Below, piece after piece: positions 1-5,102 of a stretch of DNA of 6,292 bases. Below the pieces are notes generated by a model. That model saw only the letters and a list, made by a program, of their open reading frames with translations, did no database searches and had not been told where the DNA came from. Source of the DNA: JBOGWP01 sp050693875 (lineage in GTDB: Bacteria; Actinomycetota; CADDZG01; JAHWKV01; JBOGWP01). The stretch is from positions 1 to 6,292 of the forward strand of contig JBOGWP010000113.1 of assembly GCA_050693875.1 (NCBI GenBank), given 5' to 3'. Every line of letters starts with the position of its first letter. Position 1 is the stretch's first letter. The translations under genes were made by a program, and so were the position numbers.

Positions 1-36
1 TCACGTCCCTCGCGCGTTCGAATCGCGCTGCCTCCG
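1..36 (+). tRNA. 3' part of a class II tRNA, probably tRNA-Ser (cut by window edge)
   Basis: Only the 3' part is present. Bases 12-16 (GCGCG) and 24-28 (CGCGC) form a T stem around the canonical loop TTCGAAT (17-23). Bases 29-35 (TGCCTCC) are the 3' acceptor strand, whose partner would be GGAGGCA, and G36 is the discriminator. Bases 1-10 look like the 3' side of a long variable arm. A GGAGG-type acceptor with discriminator G and a long variable arm is typical of bacterial tRNA-Ser. The anticodon lies outside the window, so the isoacceptor is unknown. No CCA is encoded; the bases after G36 are CTGA. Confidence 0.75.
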
Positions 37-52
37 CTGACAACTGCAGATT

Positions 53-126
53 GCGCCCTTAGCTCAGTGGATTAGAGCGTGTGGCTACGGACCACAAGGT
101 CGGGGGTTCGAATCCCTCAGGGCGCG
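53..126 (+). tRNA. tRNA-Arg (anticodon ACG)
   Basis: A complete cloverleaf can be folded by hand. The acceptor is GCGCCCT (53-59) with AGGGCGC (119-125). The D stem is GCTC/GAGC (62-65 and 75-78). The anticodon stem is TGTGG/CCACA (80-84 and 92-96) around loop CTACGGA, with anticodon ACG at 87-89. The variable loop is 97-101, and the T stem 102-106/114-118 encloses TTCGAAT and includes one G-U pair. The discriminator is G126 and CCA is not encoded. A34 is expected to be edited to inosine by TadA so that CGU, CGC and CGA are read. It lies 16 nt after the probable tRNA-Ser, so the two are likely co-transcribed. Confidence 0.96.
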
Positions 127-134
127 CGATCTCC

Positions 135-956
135 TCAGCCGAGCGTTCCGAGCTTTTCGACGAAACCTGCGAGGTCGGCAGCGAACCGATCCGGCTCCTC
201 CCAGTGGGCAAAATGGCCGGCGCCCTCGTAGACGACGAGGCGTGAGCCTGCAATGGCCGATGCCAGCGCTTCCTGCGCGGCACGCGAGTAGCGCACGTCA
301 CGATCACCCCACACGATGAGCGTCGGAGCGTGGATGCTGCCGAGCTCGGTTGAGAAATCTCCCTCGAGTCGCCACCGACTTTGCATCGCCGCCTTCCACA
401 CAAACGCCGGGACCATCACCCCGTCCTCCGTCATCGCCTCGAGAAATGCTCGGGGGACCGGCTTGGCCAGCGAGGTCTCCGTCATCTGGCGGACGAGCGT
501 CGAGTCGACGGGATCGGTCATCTTCGCGAGGGCCGACTCCCAGAACGTCCGCGCGGCCTCGGTGCCGTGAAGGCCGGGGGCGGCACCGACGACCACGACC
601 CCCATGGTTCGGTCGGGGTGATCGATCGCAAATCGTAGGGCCACCGCGCTGCCCATGGAGTGGCCGACGATAACGGCCTTCGAGACTCGCACTGCGTCCA
701 GGAACGCCGCCACGTCCGAGGCGAAATCGGTGACGCGGTATCCCTCCCCCGGGTGGCTAGCGTCGCCGTGACCTCTCTGGGTCGGCGCCAGGGCGTGGAT
801 GAACTCGGGAAGGTGGGAAAGCACCAGCTGGAACGAACGCCAGGAGTCTGCGAACCCGTGGAGAAGGACCACCGGAATGCCCGCCGGATTCCCCTGCTCC
901 ACATAGGGAATCCGGACCTCGTTTGGAAGGGCAACCGATTTGACGGCTGGCTCCAT
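135..956 (-). CDS. Alpha/beta hydrolase
   Basis: A 273-residue alpha/beta-hydrolase fold protein, likely cytosolic since no signal peptide is seen. The oxyanion-hole motif LLHGFADSW is at about 31-39. The nucleophile elbow is GHSMG (98-102) with Ser100. The acid is Asp220 in IVWGDRD and the base is His248 in YEGAGHFAHWE, so the triad is complete and the length is normal for the family. A cap region lies between about 130 and 200. The start at 956 was chosen over longer in-frame options because GGAG (963-966) stands 6 nt upstream and the N-terminus then matches family architecture; upstream codons read through the neighbouring pseudogene in another frame. The substrate cannot be read from sequence; ester, epoxide, lactone or haloalkane hydrolases share this pattern. 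It is the only intact gene of the left-hand - strand cluster. Its stop lies 8 nt from the end of tRNA-Arg, convergently. Confidence 0.93.
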   Translation of the reverse strand: MEPAVKSVALPNEVRIPYVEQGNPAGIPVVLLHGFADSWRSFQLVLSHLPEFIHALAPTQRGHGDASHPGEGYRVTDFASDVAAFLDAVRVSKAVIVGHSMGSAVALRFAIDHPDRTMGVVVVGAAPGLHGTEAARTFWESALAKMTDPVDSTLVRQMTETSLAKPVPRAFLEAMTEDGVMVPAFVWKAAMQSRWRLEGDFSTELGSIHAPTLIVWGDRDVRYSRAAQEALASAIAGSRLVVYEGAGHFAHWEEPDRFAADLAGFVEKLGTLG

Positions 957-1032
957 CGGGCACTCCGCCTCCGCACGGGATGTAGTGAAGTCGCTTCCGG
1001 CCCTCCCCGCACGTGTCCTCGTGAGCCGCTTG

Positions 1033-1058
1033 ATTATACGAGCAGGAGGCACGCTCAA
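1033..1058 (-). promoter_or_regulatory. Putative sigma70-type promoter for the alpha/beta hydrolase
   Basis: Read on the - strand, a perfect TATAAT -10 box lies at 1038-1033. A TTGAGC at 1058-1053 could be the -35 box, but the spacer is only 14 nt, shorter than the usual 16-18, so the -10 box may act with little -35 help. Transcription would begin near 1026, giving a leader of about 70 nt before the ATG at 956. The TGA that ends the restored LLM reading frame lies inside the TTGAGC. An AT-rich consensus hexamer is striking in this GC-rich setting. Confidence 0.45.
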
Positions 1059-1917
1059 GCGGCTGGCGGCCCGGCTTCGATCGCCGCCTCCGCCAGGTCC
1101 GCCGACAGGCACTGAACCAGCCATCACGTCACCCCGGCCGCGGCGTACTCGCCGGCGGCATCCGGCGGTGGCCTGGTTCCGTCCCGGTTGCCCATCAAGA
1201 CCACGTCGAGCGGGGCCTCGCCTGTCCGGTGATCGGCCACGTAGCCGGTGAGCTTCCGGTGCCGCTCGGGAGGGATGACGTGATCCGGCCATCCGTACAC
1301 GGGCGCGAATCCGTCCCACCGCGCCACCCTCCTCAGGGGCGCTCGGCGACGGCTGTCGGTGCCGACCCAGATGGGATGCGCGGGCGTTGCAGGCAGCCGG
1401 GAGCCAGGCTCACGTCGACCGCCTGACAGTAGGTCCCTCTGAAGGTGACTCGCTCGCCCGTCCAGAGCAGGGCGACGAGGTCGAGGAACTCGTCGAGCAC
1501 CGCCGCCCGCACCGTGGGGTCGACCGGGTAACCGAACGCCCGGAACTGCCGGTCGGGATTGCCGAGGCCGACCCCGACGATGAGGCGGCCTTCGGAGTAG
1601 TGGTCGAGCGTGGCGGTCTGCTGGGCGAACACCTCCGGACGAAGGCGCGGCAGCGGGATGACCAGCGCCCCGAACCAGATGCGGCGAGTGGCTGCGGCGA
1701 TCGCAGTCAGCGCGATCAGCGTGTCCGCGGTCTCGAGACCGTCCCTTCCGCCGAGGCCGCGGCGCAGGTCCGGGTCGATCTCGTCCGCGATCGAGAGCAT
1801 CGCGTCCCAGAGGAACACCCCGTCCCACCCGGCGTCCTCGGCGGTGCGGGCAAGGCCGGCGAGCCCCCGGACATCGGCGAAGGCGCCCTGCGTCGGCAGG
1901 TAGACCCCGTAGCGCAC
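1055..1917 (-). pseudogene. LLM-class flavin-dependent oxidoreductase, frameshifted and with a nonsense codon
   Basis: The product resembles luciferase-like monooxygenases, TIM-barrel enzymes that use reduced flavin (FMN or F420). From GTG 1917 the first frame reads RYGVYLPTQGAFAD, then AEDAGWDGVFLWD and a barrel core with GRLIVGVGLGNPDRQFRAFG, and keeps a correct family sequence to QRPRIP at about residue 180. One base is missing in the GGG at 1373-1375 (+ strand); the first frame then ends at 1333. The next frame continues the family sequence (PIWVGTDSRRRAPLRR, then VARWDGFAPV). It reaches GVT and then TGA (1124-1126) where TGG is expected, since the family ending is GVTWWL. After that TGA it reads WLVQCLSADLAEAAIEAGPP to a second TGA at 1055-1057. 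Restored length is about 287 aa, normal for the family. No clear Shine-Dalgarno precedes the GTG. The start lies 16 nt after the oxidase stop, suggesting a former operon. Confidence 0.85.
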
Positions 1918-1933
1918 GCGCCGCTGCGCCCGC

Positions 1934-2107
1934 TCAGGCCCGCACCGGGGCCGCCGCGGCCGCGCGGCGAGGGTCGAACACGCCCTCGGGGTCGTACCGC
2001 CGCCGCAGCTCGGTGAGGCGCTCGTAGGCTGCGGATCCGAATGCCTCGGGCAGCCGATCCTGGTCGTCGCGGTCGAGGAAGTTGAGATAGACGCCCTCGG
2101 ATTCGGT
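1934..2107 (-). pseudogene. C-terminal remnant of a BBE-type FAD-linked oxidase
   Basis: About 57 residues in the - strand frame ending at TGA 1934-1936 match the berberine-bridge-enzyme C-terminal domain of FAD-linked oxidases. The visible pieces are GVYLNFLDRDD, then FGSAAYERLTELRRRYDPEG and VFDPRR, equivalent to the family's YVNFL, YERL, K/RRYDP and N/G-x-F elements. The FAD-binding PCMH domain and most of the protein, some 400 residues, are missing. Family similarity stops at about 2107, where a + strand fragment begins. Codon use is strongly GC-rich and like that of the LLM gene immediately downstream. It cannot be a working enzyme. Confidence 0.75.
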
Positions 2108-2244
2108 ATGCGGGGCCGCTGACGGCCAAGCTGGCGAGGCGCTACTGGGAACGGCCGCACGTGCAGGGCAGGTCCTTGGTGTTCGCCATCCAGGACTTCC
2201 ACGCACCCATGTCGATGACGTGGAAGTACACGGCCGAGGCCCAG
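2104..2244 (+). pseudogene. Internal fragment of a + strand coding sequence, family not identified
   Basis: From about 2104 to 2244 the + strand frame is open and reads GPLTAKLARRYWERPHVQG, then RSLVFAIQDFHAPMSMTW and KYTAEA. Nearly every codon ends in G or C, as expected of a true high-GC gene in this frame, and the peptide has the look of a folded core (LVFAIQDFHAP). After about 2245 the third-position bias disappears and the reading frame drifts into unrelated sequence. No start codon with a ribosome site precedes it, and on the left it runs directly into the oxidase remnant on the other strand. It is therefore a stump lost at both ends. The - strand frame here (AVYFHVIDMGAWKSWM) is taken as its antisense shadow. 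No family name can be given with confidence. Confidence 0.5.
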
Positions 2245-2282
2245 TCACCTAGCCCCCCTCTCGAAGACTCGTGGTACCACCC

Positions 2283-2311
2283 TTGTGCTGAGACTGCGCA
2301 GGGCCTACGAT
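2283..2311 (+). promoter_or_regulatory. Putative promoter of the secreted-protein genes
   Basis: TTGTGC (2283-2288) and TACGAT (2306-2311) are separated by exactly 17 nt, a usual geometry for an actinobacterial housekeeping sigma factor (TTG core and TAnnnT). Transcription would start near 2318, about 75 nt before the GTG at 2393. The hexamers are imperfect, so this is a positional inference. Confidence 0.35.
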
Positions 2312-2380
2312 CCGGTCAAATCGTGCTTGCTTTGAAATGGAGGGGAGCGAGGGAGGCACCGCCACCAGGTCGGTTCGAGA

Positions 2381-2387
2381 AAGGGGG
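2381..2387 (+). promoter_or_regulatory. Shine-Dalgarno site favouring a GTG start at 2393
   Basis: AAGGGGG ends 5 nt before the GTG at 2393-2395. This is much stronger than anything before the in-frame ATG at 2454 of the next gene. It is the main reason to think that gene originally began at 2393 with a signal peptide. Confidence 0.45.
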
Positions 2388-2453
2388 ATGCCGTGAGAGC
2401 AGTGGGACGCGGTTTTCTTCCTGTCTGTCCTCGGGCTGTGGGCCATAGAAGCC

Positions 2454-2969
2454 ATGATCAGTGAGCGCTGGGCGAGTGCGAACCTCGATACCAGCCTCTA
2501 CACCATGAAGACGAATTGCGTTGATTGGGTCGATCCGATCAACGTAGGGTTCTACGGACCCGGCGGATTCTGGACCGACGCGGCTATGCACGTCCAACAT
2601 CACCTATTCTGGGATGATCAGGGCGGCACTAAGCAAACAAATATATCTCACGGGACCTGTTATTACATGGGGACACAAAGGGCTAGTGCCTCGAAATACC
2701 TTTCTCGTTGGCATGTCCGGTTCTTCTATGCCCACGATGAGCAAGGGATTTACTATACGGTCGGTGACGCTCATTATGATCAGACAGTGTGGTGTGGCCA
2801 CGCCGTACCACCTTCGGGGTTCGACAACGCGCGCAATTACATTAGAGATGGTATGTCTGTGGGACATGCTGTCTATGGGCCATGGTGGTGGGGTAACACT
2901 CAACCGATCAAGCAATGTAATGGCGACAGGCCATTCAGCGACGGCAACACTTGGTGGGTTTACATGTGA
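2454..2969 (+). CDS. Trp/His-rich putative secreted protein of unknown function, 5' end frameshifted
   Basis: The open frame from ATG 2454 encodes 171 residues with 11 Trp, 9 His and four Cys (22, 69, 114, 155), which could form two disulfides outside the cell. The W, H, Y and G residues are dense and the C-terminus is NTWWVYM. I do not recognise a family. The ATG has only a poor ribosome site. Upstream in the same frame, without a start codon, lies a hydrophobic stretch (AVFFLSVLGLWAIEA) after an in-frame TGA at 2394-2396. A well-placed GTG at 2393 is one base out of frame. Removing one T from TTTT (2413-2416) would give MRAVGRGFFLSVLGLWAIEA, a convincing signal peptide, with possible cleavage after RWASA. 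The gene is more AT-rich than its neighbours, which suggests transfer. The next gene starts 21 nt after the stop. Confidence 0.7.
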   Translation: MISERWASANLDTSLYTMKTNCVDWVDPINVGFYGPGGFWTDAAMHVQHHLFWDDQGGTKQTNISHGTCYYMGTQRASASKYLSRWHVRFFYAHDEQGIYYTVGDAHYDQTVWCGHAVPPSGFDNARNYIRDGMSVGHAVYGPWWWGNTQPIKQCNGDRPFSDGNTWWVYM

Positions 2970-2977
2970 GGATTATT

Positions 2978-2986
2978 AGAGGAGGT
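2978..2986 (+). promoter_or_regulatory. Strong ribosome binding site for the second secreted-protein gene
   Basis: AGAGGAGGT lies 4 nt before ATG 2991, close to the full anti-Shine-Dalgarno complement. It fixes the start of the downstream gene and implies efficient translation. Confidence 0.85.
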
Positions 2987-2990
2987 CACT

Positions 2991-3695
2991 ATGCGCAGAG
3001 TCCTCACCATTCCTGCTCTGGCGGCGGTTATCGTTTCCGGGCTTGCTGCAGTCGCCGTTGGAGTGGGGCTCGCCCAGTTTCCTCCCCGCGGGCCCAGCGG
3101 CCCCCTCCCGGACACCCATGGGCAGACCGCGCCGCCTGAGTTCACGGCTCCCACCAACCGAGCTATCCCCCCCACCCACCTGGTGTGCACCGCTCCGTCA
3201 CAGCCCCTCAACTTCCCCAACTATTGGGCTGGCAGCTCTTTCGACAGCCTCAGCGTGAGTGCAGTGTTGAGGGCGTGCGCCACTCCTCAAAACCCAGAGT
3301 GGGTGCGCGCCAACCACGTCACGTATGCGTATGGAGACTGTACTCCCGGTGATGACGCGGGCTGCGCCCCGCCGATCCAGATTCAGACTTGGTCCTCCGG
3401 TGAGCGGAACAAGGCTTCACTCACGGCGCCTGCTCCCCTCGCAGCCGCGATAGCCGGCACGGACACCCTTGTCGGGGGCGTGCCGGCGACGGTGTACGAA
3501 GGCGGCAAGCGTCTCGAGATCTACCGCCCGGAGGCCACCGTGGTCGTGTTTGGTTATAGCCCTGCCAGGATTGGTCGCTTCGCCCCAGCGCTCTTCGAAG
3601 GTCCTACCGTGCTTACTGAGCTGGCGAGGTTTGGCCTGGTGTTCGATGAAAGTTGCGTAGACGACCCGAGCTATTGCGTGGCGGAGCCTCGCTAG
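2991..3695 (+). CDS. Putative secreted six-cysteine protein of unknown function
   Basis: A 234-residue protein with a clear Sec signal peptide: MRR n-region, hydrophobic core at about 4-26 and likely cleavage after Ala28 (VGLA/QF). The mature part begins with a Pro-rich linker (about 30-62) and then a compact domain with six Cys (66, 96, 117, 125, 222, 229), enough for three disulfides. C117 and C125 flank the short acidic loop TPGDDAG, and C222 and C229 flank VDDPSY. There is no lipobox, so export rather than lipid anchoring is expected. I recognise no enzymatic motif or family. The start is certain from the strong ribosome site. It follows the Trp/His-rich secreted gene by 21 nt in the same direction, so both are probably made from one transcript and meet outside the membrane. 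Confidence 0.85.
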   Translation: MRRVLTIPALAAVIVSGLAAVAVGVGLAQFPPRGPSGPLPDTHGQTAPPEFTAPTNRAIPPTHLVCTAPSQPLNFPNYWAGSSFDSLSVSAVLRACATPQNPEWVRANHVTYAYGDCTPGDDAGCAPPIQIQTWSSGERNKASLTAPAPLAAAIAGTDTLVGGVPATVYEGGKRLEIYRPEATVVVFGYSPARIGRFAPALFEGPTVLTELARFGLVFDESCVDDPSYCVAEPR

Positions 3696-3748
3696 AGTCC
3701 GGGTACAAAGGCGGCTCGGTGTTCCAGTGCAACAGGAGACGAGGCGCT

Positions 3749-3766
3749 TGCTGCTGATGCTGCTGA
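3749..3766 (+). repeat. Two tandem copies of TGCTGCTGA
   Basis: Two perfect 9-bp copies (3749-3757 and 3758-3766) lie between the second secreted gene and the small membrane gene. The copies are too few to suggest a function; replication slippage is the simplest origin. Confidence 0.6.
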
Positions 3767-3793
3767 CCCGACGCAAGTTTCAGTCATAGGTTG

Positions 3794-4063
3794 ATGGACA
3801 TCCCTTGGTTTATCGGTGTCCTCCTGGCGTTGATGTTTGTCGTTGGCCTGTTAGTCGGGAGGAACTGGGTCCTGTTGGTGCCGGTCATCGGTTGGCCACT
3901 GTTCTTTCTGGGTTTGTACATGGAGTGGTGGGGCTACGGCGTGGGGGATGGATGGGAGTTTGGGGCCCTCGTCTTGACTCTCGTAGGTGTAGGAGTTGCT
4001 GGCCTCGGTCTGCTCGTGCGATGGCTCGTCTCAGGGATGCGTCCTCCACCGACCGCCCGTTGA
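3794..4063 (+). CDS. Small three-helix integral membrane protein, unknown function
   Basis: An 89-residue hydrophobic protein. Three membrane segments are visible at about 5-22, 25-43 and 56-79, separated by the short turns GRN and EWWGYGVGDGWE. The C-terminus (VSGMRPPPTAR) is basic and, by positive-inside reasoning, cytoplasmic. ATG 3794 is taken as the start; a TTG directly before it at 3791 is the alternative. The ribosome site is weak (AGG at 3788-3790), so expression may be low or coupled to upstream translation. It lies about 100 nt after the second secreted gene on the same strand and may belong to the same unit. No family is recognised; it resembles the many small uncharacterised membrane proteins of actinomycetes. 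Confidence 0.65.
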   Translation: MDIPWFIGVLLALMFVVGLLVGRNWVLLVPVIGWPLFFLGLYMEWWGYGVGDGWEFGALVLTLVGVGVAGLGLLVRWLVSGMRPPPTAR

Positions 4064-4252
4064 TTGCAGCGGAGCCGGAGGGCCCGCAGCTGCCGGGAGC
4101 CTTTCGAACGCTACGAGGCCGAGATAGAGCGCCTGCGCGCGATCATTGCGGAGCAGGCTGCCCTCATCGAGGAGCTTCGCTCCAGGATCGCAGAGCTCGA
4201 AGCCCGGAACTTGGGCTCACCTGCCATTTCCGTGGGTCTCCGGGGCAGCTGA
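4064..4252 (+). pseudogene. Coiled-coil ORF fragment, perhaps from an IS66-type transposase N-terminus
   Basis: The frame encodes about 62 residues whose core, EAEIERLRAIIAEQAALIEE followed by LRSRIAELEARN, is a clean heptad-repeat coiled coil. IS66 TnpC transposases begin with a similar LRAxIAxQxARIxELEAR helix before a polar Ser/Asn/Pro-rich linker. Here the likeness stops at LEAR and the frame ends in an unrelated tail (LGSPAISVGLRGS). There is no ATG or GTG start; only TTG 4064, immediately after the stop of the membrane protein, is available, and no ribosome site is visible. It could be a transposon stump or a tiny coiled-coil protein coupled to the preceding gene. The transposase reading rests on a short low-complexity helix and is weak. 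Confidence 0.35.
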
Positions 4253-4542
4253 GACCCTGTGCGTGCCAAGAATGCGATCCGTCGGGTGTCATGCGACCAG
4301 ATCGTATTCATGGATCAGGCCTCCGAGCAGGTCGCGGCGGCCGGATGTCACGAAGATCGACCACGGCCAGGGGATGCTGCGAGGGGGGGCAGGCCGGGGC
4401 TCGCTGATCGAGCGAACGGTGCAGCCTCTTCTCCGGGGGAGGGGCGCTGTGCGGAGGCGAAGCAGTTCGTCTCTGGGCAGGTCGGGGGGCTTGGGTCGCC
4501 CTGCGAGCGGACGCAACAGCTGTGGTGCACGTGATAGGGGGG
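4253..4542. other. Relic zone without an intact gene; possible transposase C-terminus on the - strand
   Basis: No convincing gene spans these 290 bases. On the - strand the last residues before TGA 4289-4291 read RRDLLGGLIHEYDLVA, which resembles the LGGLI-x-EY ending of actinobacterial integrase-core transposases. Just upstream, one base out of frame, is LAVVDLRDIR, which could be the preceding piece. The rest shows no family signal. It also lies just past the DUF6262 gene, so the end of the Tn554-like element may be here. No inverted repeat or clear attachment core could be seen; a 5-bp stem (TCGCT/AGCGA with loop GATCG) near 4402-4416 is too weak to call. Confidence 0.3.
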
Positions 4543-5102
4543 TCATGTTCGTGTGGTGGGTCGTGTGGCGTTGAGGTGGGTCATCAGTTCCCGGTTGGCC
4601 AGGCGGGCGGCGGCGAGTTCTTCGGTGCGTTCGTCGAGCTGGATGTGTGTGTGTCGGAGAGTTCGCCTTCAAGGGAAGCGATCCGCTGTTGGAGCTGGTC
4701 GATGTCGTCGGGGGCGCCCAGCCCGGAATCTCGCCAGGTCTGTTCGCCGAGCAGCTCGGAGAGTCGGCGCTCGAGGTGCTGCACACGGGCGGCGAGTCGG
4801 GCAGAGCGGTGCTGGGCCGCGAGCAGGTCGGCTTGCAGCGAGGCGCGGGTGACCATGGGTGAAGTCCCGGGCGCGGCCCGGGGTTGCGCCTCGAGGGCGT
4901 GGAGCTGTTCGAGCAAGTCGCGGTGACGGTAGAAGAAGGTGCGGTCGACCCCGGCTTGTCGGGCGACGCTGCTGACGCTCAGCTCTTCTCCGGCTTCGGC
5001 GGCCTCGGCAAGGGCGGTGAGGACGCGTTGGCGACGCCGGGCGGTGTCGGCTCGGCGGCCTTGGGTCATGGCCGCGGTGCGCTCGTTGGGGTCAGCGGTC
5101 AT
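4543..5102 (-). pseudogene. DUF6262 family (TnpC-like) protein, frameshifted in a CA repeat
   Basis: DUF6262 proteins accompany Tn554-type tyrosine recombinases and act, like TnpC of Tn554, as small DNA-binding accessory factors of transposition. From ATG 5102 the first frame gives a basic N-terminus (GRRADTARRRQRV), a helix-turn-helix at about 41-62 (SVSSVARQAGVDRTFFYRHR) and a long coiled coil from about 90 to 150. At GACACACACACATCC (4644-4655 on the + strand) the frame leaves the family and ends at 4584. Removing one CA unit gives IQLDERTEELAAARLANREL followed by MTHLN, the expected ending, and a stop at 4543. Restored length is 185 aa, normal for the family. The start codon overlaps the recombinase stop as ATGA (5099-5102), so translation is coupled. 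The lesion may be real or a sequencing slip. Confidence 0.85.

Noticed and set aside
316..1251. Several + strand open frames opposite the hydrolase and the LLM gene
   Set aside because: They are antisense shadows created by GC-rich codons; they have no family motifs and no ribosome sites, whereas the - strand has a full catalytic triad.
957..1319. A longer hydrolase start at 1319
   Set aside because: The extra 121 residues are Arg/Gly/Pro-rich and overlap the LLM gene in another frame; the ATG at 956 has a proper ribosome site.
2245..2455. - strand frame opposite the 5' region of the first secreted gene
   Set aside because: Composition is random-looking and no motif is seen; the + strand promoter and ribosome site explain the region better.
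3417..3776. - strand frame of 119 codons opposite the second secreted gene
   Set aside because: No motif and no ribosome site; the + strand gene has a signal peptide, cysteines and a strong start.
3727..3789. GTG-started 20-residue ORF (MQQETRRLLLMLLTRRKFQS) just before the membrane gene
   Set aside because: No well-placed ribosome site, and it runs through the tandem TGCTGCTGA repeat; it could be a leader peptide but nothing beyond its position supports it.
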